This document shows positions 1 to 9,565 of a stretch of 64,000 nt of DNA, piece by piece. The notes under the pieces are model-generated. The model saw nothing but the letters and a program-made list of their open reading frames with translations, had not been told where the DNA came from and did no database searches. A program made the position numbers and the translations under genes. Source of the DNA: Cladorhizidae sp. MBARI D1340-BT2 (lineage: Eukaryota > Porifera > Demospongiae > Poecilosclerida > Cladorhizidae); contig JAQNBH010000002.1 of the NCBI GenBank assembly GCA_028752905.1, forward strand, positions 32,573,530 through 32,637,529. Direction: 5' to 3'. Position 1 is the stretch's first letter; each line of letters opens with the position of its first letter.

Positions 1-1090
1 TTTTAAGGGGGGACAGTTGCATTTTTTTATTAAAAACTTGTGGTTAGCTACCAGTTTATAGTCCGTAGATTCTGTAAACTTCATGGTATGGACTTAATAT
101 ATAGCTCAAAAGATAGGTCTCTATGTGTGCTCTCTTTTGATACTAAAATAGTTTTGATAGATATAACGATAGCGAAGTTACTGGAGCTAAAGTGGAGGGA
201 ACTTCAAAACCTGAATGCCTGATTTTGCCACATAGCTATATATCTACATATTGCAAAGTGCTAATGAGTTCAAATTACCGAGTGTTTTCATTAGGCTCTA
301 AAACGTATCTTCATCAAGCGCGTGGGTAGAAAATGAGTTTTATGGATTATTAACGAAATTCATTTTCCACCCACGTGGGAGCATGTTTTTATAATTCTCT
401 CCTAAATGCAGCCATGAAAGAGTTAATTATCAACAGCCTACCTGCTGATTTTTTTCTGTAATGAGCATTACAACATTTTAGGAATCTTGTAGTACATCTG
501 TTATTTGAAGGGGAGGAAAAGAATAGATGCATAGAATATCTTTGGTGATAAATACAGTTAAGCAAATGGTTCAAGTTATGCTAAAAGTTGTTTTCAGAGC
601 TAATAACAGCCAAAACATTTGCCTTGGCTACTAAGAAGCTGCCAATGTGAGTTCACTGCAATATGAGCCTTGAAGATAAGGCACCATGAGGATGAATTCC
701 AAAGAGTTTTATCACTTAAAAAAAAAATTGTTATACCAATTCAAGGCCCACTGGCAGGAGCTAAGTAAGATATCAGATATATTTTGAAGAGGGGGGCTAT
801 ATACCATTTAAAAAAAAGGGAGTGTTTGGGCACTTGATGGGCAAACTTATTACTTTAAGGGTTCTCTTTTAGATTTTTTTAATTTTTATAGCCAACATTT
901 CAACTGAAATAGTCGGTCTTAATCAGAGGAAAATTTAGGTTGCTCTAATAAAAAAATATCTGATTGAAAGAGAAACCTTAAAGTATTTAATGTCAGTGGG
1001 AATAATCATACACCATGTTGCTTTTGCCAGCTTTGTGAAGGCATGTCATAGGATAAAATGCATTATATATGAAATATAGCCGAGTAACGA
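1..1090. other. AT-rich stretch without a recognisable gene
   Basis: Mostly AT-rich DNA with short homopolymer runs. Short open frames at about 40-222 (+) and 389-574 (-) show no recognisable domain and are of a length expected by chance. The only structure I see is a hairpin near 319-378, listed separately. Confidence 0.6.
319..378. repeat. Imperfect inverted repeat (hairpin)
   Basis: The left arm GCGTGGGTAGAAAATGAGTT and the reverse complement of the right arm, CACGTGGGTGGAAAATGAAT, match over about 19 bases, separated by an AT-rich loop of about 15 bases. It could be a remnant of a small foldback transposon or a stem-forming site. No flanking target duplication was identified. Confidence 0.55.
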
Positions 1091-1504
1091 CCATGTATTC
1101 TACTCTGCTGTAAACATGGCAGGTGTTATTATGTATACCCTTTTTTCTTTGTGTTACTTATAAAAAATAATAATATTATAATAACCTTCTTAATAATCAA
1201 CCTGAAATAATTATTGTATTCCCTCAACATTTCGAATAATGAGAAACATCGAGAGAGTACAATTTAAGGTTGATTATTGGGAAGGATATTATAATTTTAT
1301 TGTCAACTGAGAGTTCATTAAGAATAATTTACTGTTTTGTTCTTTAATTATTATTATTAGCTAATTATTATTATTAGCTATTATTATTATTATCTTTGTT
1401 TTATTTTTCCACAACTTGTTCATGTGCTGGATGCTGATAAGCACACTTAAGCCTTTGTTAGCACATCAACACCTGCCATGTTTTTTGCAGAGTAGAATAC
1501 ATGG
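1091..1504. mobile_element. Foldback/MITE-like element, about 414 bp
   Basis: The ends are inverted copies: CCATGTATTCTACTCTGC at 1091 and its reverse complement ending at 1504. The similarity continues inward for about 40 bases, including ACATGGCAGGTGTT. A second inner pair of arms, around 1,165-1,215 and 1,258-1,300, shares AATAATCAACCT, so most of the element can fold back on itself. There is no coding capacity, as expected for a non-autonomous MITE or foldback element. I could not define a target-site duplication. The satellite field starts about 10 bases beyond the right end. Confidence 0.6.
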
Positions 1505-1514
1505 GGCTTCAGAG

Positions 1515-4500
1515 TCTCAATACCTACTAGCACTTACTACTAGTAATATAATACACACACAACAGGAATAATACACAAATCACTCAATACTTACTAGCAC
1601 TTACTACTAGTAATATAATACACACACAACAGGAATAATGCAGCACATCACTCAATACCTACTAGCACTTGCTACTAGTAATATAATACACACACAACAG
1701 GAATAATACACACATCACACAATACCTACTAGCACTTACCACTAGTAATATAATACACACACAACAGGAATAATGCAGCACATCAATCAATACTTACTAG
1801 CACTTACTACTAGTAATATAATACACACACAACAGTAATACTGCAGCACATCACTCAATATCTACAAGCACTTACTACTAGTAATATAATACACACACAA
1901 CAGGAATAATGCAGCACATCACTCAATACCTACTAGCACTTACCACTAGTAATATAATACACACACAACAAGAATAATGCATCACATCACTCAATACCTA
2001 CTAGCACTTACCACTAGTAATATAATACACACACAACAGGAATAATGAAGCACATCACTCAATACCTACTAACACTTACAACTAGTAATATAATACACAC
2101 ACAACAGGAATAATGCAGCACATCAATCAATACTTACTAGCACTTACTACTAGTTATATAATACACACACAACAGGAATAATGCACACATCACTCAATAC
2201 CTACTAGCACTTGCTACTAGTAATATAATACACACACAACAGGAATAGTACACACATCACTCAATACCTACTAGCACTTACCACTAGTAATATAATACAA
2301 ACACAACAGAAATAATGCAGCACATCAATCAATACTTACTAGCACTTACTACTAGTAATATAATACACACACAACAGGAATAATACACACATCACTCAAT
2401 ACTTACTAGCACTTACTTCTATTAATATAATACACACACAACAGGAATAATGCAGCACATCAATCAATACTTACTAGCACTTACTACTAGTAATATAATA
2501 CACACACAACAGGAATAATACACACATCACTCAATACTTACTAGCACTTACTTCTATTAATATAATACACACACAACAGGAATAATGCAGCACATCACTC
2601 AATACCTACTAGCACTTGCTACTAGTAATATAATACACACACAACAGGAATAATTCTCACATCACTCAATACTTATTAGCACTTACTATTAGTAATATAA
2701 TACACACATAACAGGAATAATGCAGCACATCAATCAATACCTACTAGCACTTGCTACTAGTAATATAATACACACACAACAGGAATAATGCATCACATCA
2801 CTCAATACATATTAGCACTTACTATTAGTAATATAATACACACACAACAGGAATAATGCAGCACATCACAAAATATCTACAAGCACTTACTACTAGTAAT
2901 ATAATACACACACAACAGGAATAATGCAGCACATCACTCAATACTTACTAGCACTTACTACTTATAATATAATACACACACAACAGGAATAATGCACACA
3001 TCATTGAATACCTACTAGCACTTACTACTAGTAATATAATAAACACAACAGGAATAATGCATCACATCACTCAATACTTATTAGCACTTACTATTAGTAA
3101 TATAATACACACACAACAGGAATAATGCAGCACATCACTCAATACTTATTCGCACTTACTATTAGTAATATAATACACACACAACAGGAATAATGCAGCA
3201 CATCACTCAATACTTACTAGCACTTACTACTAGTAATATAATACACACACAACAGGAATAATGCATCACATCACTCAATACTTACTAGCACTTACTACTA
3301 GTAATATAATACACACACAACAGGAATAATGCATCACATCACTCAATACTTACTAGCACTTACTACTTGTAATATAATACATACACAACAGAAACACATC
3401 AATCAATACTTACTAGCACTTGCTACTAGTAATATAATACACACACAACAGGAATAATGCATCACATCACTCAATACCAACTAGCACTTACTACTATTAA
3501 TATAATATACACACAACAGGAATAATGCAGCACATCATTCAATACCTACTAGCACTTACTAGTAGTAATATAATACACACACAACAGGAATAATGCAGCA
3601 CATCAATCAATACTTACTAGCACTTACTACTAGTAATATAATCCACACACAACAGGAATAATGCAGCACATCACTCAATACTTACTAGCACTTACTTCTA
3701 TTAATATAATACACACACAACAGGAATAATGCAGCACATCACTCAATAGTTACTAGCACTTACTACTAGTAATATAATACACACATAACAGGAATAATGC
3801 TCACATCACTCAATACCAACTAGCAATTACTACTATTAATATAATACACACACAACAGGAATAATGCATCACATCACTCAATACTTATTAGTACTTACTA
3901 TTAGTAATATAATACACACATAACAGGAATAATGGACACAACACTCAATACCTACTAGCACTTACTACTAGTAATATAATACACACACAACAGGAATAAT
4001 GCAGTACATCACTCAATATCTACTAGCACTTACTACTAGTAATATAATACACACACAACAGGAATAATGCACACATCACTCAATACCTACTAGCACTTAC
4101 TACTAGTAATATAATACACACACAACAGGAATAATGCAGCGCATCACACAATATCTACAAGCACTTACTACTAGTAATATAATACACACACAACAGGAAT
4201 AATGCATCACATCACTCAATACCTACTAGCACTTACTACTTATAATATAATACACACACAACAGGAATAATGCACACATCATTCAATACCTACCTAGTTA
4301 TATAATACACACACAACAGGAATAATGCAGCACATCACTCAATACTTACTAGCACTTACTACTAGTAATATAATACACACACAACAGGAATAATGCAGCA
4401 CTTCACTCAATACCTACTACCACTTACTACTAGTAATATAATACACACACAACAGGAATAATGCAGCACACCAATCAATACTTACTAGCACTTGCTACTA

Positions 4501-4743
4501 GTAATATAATACACACACAACGGGAATAATCCACACATCACTCAATACCTACTAGCACTTACTACTATTAATATAATACACACACAACAGGAATAATGCA
4601 GCACATCACTCAATACTTACTAGGACTTACTACTAGTAATATAATACACACACAACAGGAATAATACACACATCACTCAATACTTACTAGGACTTACTTC
4701 TATTAATATAATACACACACAACAGAAATAATGCAGCACATCA
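1515..4743 (+). repeat. Satellite array, forward polarity
   Basis: Head-to-tail repeats of about 63-68 bp. Each unit carries CACTCAATACCTACTAGCAC, then TTACTACTAGTAATATAATA, then a short CA run and CAACAGGAATAATGCAGCAC. Length changes come mainly from whether the last block reads GCAGCACAT or only CACACAT. About 48 units are present with point differences between them. The unit contains near-palindromic ACTAGTA steps. No gene is seen. The polarity flips abruptly after GCACATCA at 4,743. Confidence 0.95.
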
Positions 4744-5865
4744 TTATATTACTAGTAGTAAGTCCTAGTAAGTATTGAGTGATGTGCTGCATTAGTCCTG
4801 TTGTGTGTGTATTATATTAATAGTAGTAAGTGCTAGTAGGTATTGAGTGATGTGTGGATTATTCCTGTTGTGTGTATATTAAATTACTAGTAGCAAGTGC
4901 TAGTAAGTATTGATTGATGTGCTGCATTATTTCTGTTGTGAGCGTAATATATTACTAGTAGTAAGTGCTAGTAAGTATTGAGTGATGTGCTGCATTATTC
5001 CTGTTGTGTGTGTATTATATTACTAGTAGTAAGTGCTAGTAGGTATTGAGTGATATGCGTATTATTCCTGTTGTGTGTGTATTATATTACTAGTAGCAAG
5101 TGCTAGTAGGTATTGAGTGATGTGATGCATTATTCCTGTTGTGTGTGTATTATATTACTAGTAGTAAGTGCTAGTAAGTATTGAGTGATGTGCTGCATTA
5201 TTCCTGTTGTGTGTGTATTATAATATTAATATAATAAGTGCAAGTAGGTATTGAGTGTTGTGTCCATTATTCCTGTTGTGTGTGTATTATATTACTAGTA
5301 GTAAGTGCTTAGGTATTGAGTGATGTGCTGCATTATTCCTGTTGTCTGTATATTATATTAATAGAAGTAAGTTCGAGTAAGTATTGAGTGATGTGTGTAT
5401 TATTCCTGTTGTGTGTGTATTATATTACTAGTAGTAAGTCCTAGTAAGTATTGAGTGATGTGCTGCATTATTCCTGTTGTGTATGTATTATATTAATAGT
5501 AGTACGTTCTAGTAGGTATTGAGTGATGTGTGGATTATTCCTGTTGTGTGTGTATTATATTACTAGTAGCAAGTGCTAGTAAGTATTGATTGATGTGCTG
5601 CATTATTTCTGTTGTGTGTGTATTATATTACTAGTGGTAAGTGTTAGTAGGTATTGAGTGATGTGCTTATTATTCCTGTTGTGTGAGTATTATATTACTA
5701 GTAGCAAGTGCTAGTAAGTATTGAGTGATGTGATGCATTATTCCTGTTGTGTGTGTATTATATTACTAGTAGTAAGTGCTAGTAGGTATTGAGTGATGTG
5801 CTTCATTATTCCTGTTGTGTGTGTATTATATTACTAGTAGTAAGTGCTAGTAAGTATTGAGTGAT
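4744..5865 (-). repeat. Satellite array, reverse polarity, left of the LTR element
   Basis: The same satellite as in 1,515-4,743, now read as its reverse complement, with TTATATTACTAGTAGTAAG directly after the switch. A distinctive subset at about 5,200-5,400 (a GTCTGTATATTATATT variant and a TGTCCATTATT variant) reappears inverted in the forward block 24,600-25,540. The array continues after the retrotransposon at 11,812. Confidence 0.95.
5861..5865. other. Target-site duplication GTGAT, left copy
   Basis: GTGAT directly precedes the TGTCGGGG end of the left LTR and matches 11,812-11,816 after the right LTR. A duplication of 5 bp is normal for Ty3/gypsy integration. Satellite sequence continues in phase on both sides. 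Confidence 0.92.
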
Positions 5866-6479
5866 TGTCGGGGAAATTACCCTCTCCTGAGGCCTTCCTG
5901 CCTCAACGAATAACACTGTTCCGAGCAGAGACTACTTCTGGTAATTTCCACCGCGACGCCTAGGAGCTCAGGGTACTGGCTACACCACCAATCACCCCTC
6001 CTAGACCTAACTGGACAAGCCGTACCTCCGCCTCTCTCTCTAGGCCCTTTACGGTCTTGCCCCTTTGGCCCCCTACCCTTCACTTGGGTAGATAAGTATT
6101 TGATTAAAATACAAGTCAATGCCAAAGACACATACAGAGTATAGTCTAACTTCTCTCTCTCTCTCTCTCTCTACTCTCCTTATATACATACATTCAGTCA
6201 CATGATAATGATAGCCAATCCAATACTATAGTTCATTCTATCTGTAATCTTGGTCTTGGGTGTTCTTGTGGTATTCCTTGTGGCTGTTCCCTTTTAGTCT
6301 TGGGTGTCTCCAATACTTGTGGTATTTACTGTGGCTGTTACCTTTTAGTTAATCTTAGTCTCTTGGGTGTACCAATGCTTGTGGTAGTAGTGATGCATTA
6401 ACTGTGGGTTGTGGTGCCTGGCTAGGGGGTGTTGGTGGTATTATGTCAGGGAATGAAGGTGAGTGTTCTTTCCCTGACA
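5866..6479 (-). repeat. 3' LTR of the Gmr1-like element
   Basis: Begins TGTCGGGG and ends CCCTGACA on the plus strand, with the TG..CA termini of an LTR. It is 614 bp against 616 bp for its partner. The differences are one base (CTGTTCCG here, CTGGTCCG in the partner) and one CT dinucleotide unit in the CT microsatellite near 6,151. A TATA-like TATATAAG lies on the minus strand at about 6,179-6,186. The last ~41 codons of pol are encoded in this LTR. The 84-codon frame inside the LTR is not a gene. Confidence 0.95.
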
Positions 6480-9400
6480 TTTCCCCCTCCTCTAGCCGTG
6501 AGTCGTACTCTCGGCTCAGGCCATCCGCGTTGCCGTTTTTGGCCCCCGATCGATAGGTGATGATATAATCGTATTGCTGGAGATACATTCGCCATCTGGC
6601 TATTCGTCCATGGCTATCCCGCATTCTGTCCATATAAGTCAAGGGGTTGTGGTCCGTCTGGATCTCAAAGGCCACACCCTGGAGGTAGGTCCGAAAATGC
6701 TTCACTCCCTCAATTATGGCCAATGCCTCCCTCTCGATTGCCGAGTATCTTGTCTCTCGAGGCAGTAGCTTGCGAGATCCGTACACGAGGGGATGATCCT
6801 CGCCGTCGTCGTCCATCTGGGACAGGACATACCCAATCCCCGAACTGGAAGCGTCCGTCTGTAGATAGAACTTTCGATTCCAGTGAGGTGTTCGGAGGAC
6901 TGGGTAGTGTGTGAGCCTGTCCTTCAGGGTGGTGAAGGCTACTTGTTTCTCTGCTGTCCACTTGATGTGGTTTGGTTCTTCCTTGCGAGTCGCTGTTGAG
7001 AGTGGGGTGGCTATGGATGAGAAGTTAGGGATGAATTTTCGGTAGTAGCCGCAGACTCCCAAGAAGGCCCGGATGTCCTTCTTTGTCTTGGGCTGGCTGT
7101 AGGTCCGTATGGCCGCGACCTTTGCTGCTACTGGGTGTATCTTGCCGTACCCCACCTCGTGTCCCAAGTAGGTGCACTGATTTCTGCCGAACTGGCATTT
7201 CTTTTCATTCACCGTCAAGCCTGCTCTCTGTAGCCTGGTGAATACCTCTGCTAGGTGGTTCATGTGTTCTTCCCATGTGTGGCTAAAAATAATGATGTCA
7301 TCCAGGTACGGGGCGGCGTATTCGGTGGTATCGGCCAGGACGTTGTCCATCAACCGCTGGAATGTGGAGGGGGCGGATGCCAAACCAAAGGGCATGGTGG
7401 TAAAGTGGTATTTTCCCCATGGAGTGACGAAGGCAGTCTTGGGTTGGCTTGCCTTCTCCATGGGTACTTGCCAATACCCTTTGGTTAGGTCCATTGTGGA
7501 GATCCACTTGGCCCCTCCTACTCGATCGATCAGCTCCTCGATACGTGGGATGGGGTAAGGGTCGGCCTGTGTGATTAAGTTTAACTTCCGATAATCTACA
7601 CAGAGCCGCTTCCCTCCGTCGGCCTTTGGTACGATCACCACCGGGGCTGCCCAGGGGCTCTTTGAGTGTACAATTAAGCCTTGTTGCAAGAGATCGTGGA
7701 TTTCCTTCCTGAGGAACTCATGGGTGGTGTGGGCGAGCCTGTAGGCTGGTAGTCGGATGGGGGTGGCATCCCCAGTGTCGATTGTGTGTTCCACCACTTC
7801 CGTTCGTCCTGGTCGTGTGCTGAAGAGGTTGGTGAACTCCTGAGTGAGTCGTCCCAGTTCCTCGGTCTGGGTTGTGTTGAGATTGGTTGGTGTGTCCTCT
7901 TCGTCTGGGTCAGAGTCTCCGGTCGTGGGACAGTCCGAGGCTACCATCGCGGCTGAACCGGGGGAGTGCCACGCCTTCATCCCGTTCACGTGGTAGACTC
8001 GGCTGCTCCGGGAACCCTGACCTGTGTTGATCTCATAAGTGACATCTGTTATTACTTTACTCACAGTCATTGGCCCCTGCCACTCATTCATCAACTTGTT
8101 TTGTTTTCGGGGCCTAAAGACCAGCACTTGGTCTCCCACCTCGAAATGCCTACTCACAGCTTTTCTGTCATGCTGTCTTTTCTGGGCTACCTTTGCCTCC
8201 TCCTCACTGTGGGACACTAGATCCCTTACTAAATTAAACTTTTCCCTGAGAGTTCTCAGGTACTCCACCACCTCTACCTCCTGGTCTGGCTTCCCCCCCC
8301 TCCACAGGCTGGCTAGCTGCTCTATGGGCGTGTTCATGGGTGTTCCATACACTAGCTCATGGGGGGAAAACCCAGTGCTCCTGTGTTTGGTTGCTCTATA
8401 TGACCAGAGTACAAACGGTAGGTAGTGGTCCCACTCCTTCTCACATGTAAAATTCTCCCCTAATTTCCTAAGGAGGTATTTGAGAGTCCCATTAAACCTC
8501 TCCACCATACCATCCGTCTGAGGGTGGTATGGGGAGGTTCTTATCTGCCTTATGCCCGTCATGGTGCAAAATTGTGACATTGTTCTTGAAATAAAGTTCG
8601 ACCCGTTATCGGAGAGTATCTCCTCTGGGGTACCTATTCTTGCCGTCAAATCCAAGAGACACTCAATTATTGTTTCTGAGGTGGTATTGGGGATGGGGTA
8701 TGCCTCAGGCCACTTGGTAGCGTAGTCCATCACCACCAGTACGTACTTATTCCCCCTCCTTGTCCTACACAAAGGCCCGAAAACATCCATGGCTAACCGC
8801 TGGAATGGTTTACCTATTACGGGGAGGGGGTGCAAGGGTGCGTACCGGGGTGTGACTGGCTTTGCCCTTTGGCACTGAGGACATACACCAATGAACTCAC
8901 TCACATCCTTATGAAGGCCCGGCCAGTCGAGAGAGCGACGGATGGTTGCCATTGTGCGCTCCTGGCCGAAATGTCCTGCAATGGGGGAGCTGTGAGCCAA
9001 TGCCAAAACCTCCTGTCGGTTGGGTTCGGGCACGGTGCTGAGGGTTGGTCCTCCTTGCTCCAGTGGTCGATGTACGAGGAGTCCCTCCTCCCAATGGTGC
9101 TTCTTAGCTGCTCCATCGGCGTCCTCCCGAGCTGGTTTGAGTGTGGGGTCGGTGAGTTGGGATTTTCTTAAGTCCTCGGGGCTCACTCTTTCTGGCCACC
9201 ATGGTGTGGTCGGTTTTTCCCTTGGCTTCCTCTGTCTTGGGGTCAAAAACACTTCCTCCTGGAAGTGAAAGGGAAACTCATCATCTTCCTCCCGGGACTC
9301 TGGTGGAAGTGGCGAGTCCTCTGGGGGAAATGGGATGCTCTTTAGGCTCGGGGTGGGGGGGTCTTCGGGAGACGAGAGTCTTACTCCCGCTTCTTCCTGT

Positions 9401-9564
9401 TGCTCTTGGTCCTCTTGATCGTCGAGGGCCAGTTTGGCTGCCTGTGCCCTAGTGGTCACATATACTTGTTCTGGACTCATGTCTCCCAGGGTTGTCGGGG
9501 CCCTCGAGACCATCTTGTCGCTCAATAGTTGCTCCAGCTCGGGGACATCTTGTCCCACGAGCAT
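6355..9564 (-). CDS. pol: Pol polyprotein in Gmr1 order: protease end, integrase, reverse transcriptase, RNase H
   Basis: 1,069 codons, no internal stop. It opens with MLVGQDVPE, the C-terminal strand of the protease whose active site is in gag. After an acidic Pro-rich linker comes the integrase zinc module (His191, His198, Cys228, Cys231), then the integrase core with Asp260, Asp319 and Glu355 spaced 58 and 35 residues apart, and a C-terminal module around 477-512 (GDQVLVFRP, EWQGPM). Reverse transcriptase spans about 590-775, with Asp692 and YLDD at 753-756. RNase H spans about 895-1,018, with Asp904, Glu945, Asp971 and Asp1014. The integrase-first order is that of Gmr1 elements. The last ~41 residues are encoded in the 3' LTR. 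The frame is +1 relative to gag; TGA, one base, then ATG could allow reinitiation, or a +1 frameshift could fuse the two. Confidence 0.95.
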   Translation of the reverse strand: MLVGQDVPELEQLLSDKMVSRAPTTLGDMSPEQVYVTTRAQAAKLALDDQEDQEQQEEAGVRLSSPEDPPTPSLKSIPFPPEDSPLPPESREEDDEFPFHFQEEVFLTPRQRKPREKPTTPWWPERVSPEDLRKSQLTDPTLKPAREDADGAAKKHHWEEGLLVHRPLEQGGPTLSTVPEPNRQEVLALAHSSPIAGHFGQERTMATIRRSLDWPGLHKDVSEFIGVCPQCQRAKPVTPRYAPLHPLPVIGKPFQRLAMDVFGPLCRTRRGNKYVLVVMDYATKWPEAYPIPNTTSETIIECLLDLTARIGTPEEILSDNGSNFISRTMSQFCTMTGIRQIRTSPYHPQTDGMVERFNGTLKYLLRKLGENFTCEKEWDHYLPFVLWSYRATKHRSTGFSPHELVYGTPMNTPIEQLASLWRGGKPDQEVEVVEYLRTLREKFNLVRDLVSHSEEEAKVAQKRQHDRKAVSRHFEVGDQVLVFRPRKQNKLMNEWQGPMTVSKVITDVTYEINTGQGSRSSRVYHVNGMKAWHSPGSAAMVASDCPTTGDSDPDEEDTPTNLNTTQTEELGRLTQEFTNLFSTRPGRTEVVEHTIDTGDATPIRLPAYRLAHTTHEFLRKEIHDLLQQGLIVHSKSPWAAPVVIVPKADGGKRLCVDYRKLNLITQADPYPIPRIEELIDRVGGAKWISTMDLTKGYWQVPMEKASQPKTAFVTPWGKYHFTTMPFGLASAPSTFQRLMDNVLADTTEYAAPYLDDIIIFSHTWEEHMNHLAEVFTRLQRAGLTVNEKKCQFGRNQCTYLGHEVGYGKIHPVAAKVAAIRTYSQPKTKKDIRAFLGVCGYYRKFIPNFSSIATPLSTATRKEEPNHIKWTAEKQVAFTTLKDRLTHYPVLRTPHWNRKFYLQTDASSSGIGYVLSQMDDDGEDHPLVYGSRKLLPRETRYSAIEREALAIIEGVKHFRTYLQGVAFEIQTDHNPLTYMDRMRDSHGRIARWRMYLQQYDYIITYRSGAKNGNADGLSREYDSRLEEGEMSGKEHSPSFPDIIPPTPPSQAPQPTVNASLLPQALVHPRD
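6480..6493 (-). other. Polypurine tract
   Basis: On the element's strand AGAGGAGGGGGAAA abuts the first base of the 3' LTR, the standard place where plus-strand DNA synthesis is primed. It lies inside the pol reading frame, where it encodes an acidic Glu-Glu-Gly-Glu stretch just before the frame runs on into the LTR. Confidence 0.88.
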
Positions 9565-9565
9565 A

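Noticed and set aside
40..222. 60-codon frame near the window start
   Set aside because: Short, AT-rich, no domain, no conserved copy elsewhere in the window.
5877..6131. 84- and 108-codon frames inside the two LTRs (5,877-6,131 and 11,207-11,533)
   Set aside because: They lie within LTR DNA, run through a CT/GA microsatellite and have no recognisable domain. Their similarity simply reflects the LTR pair.
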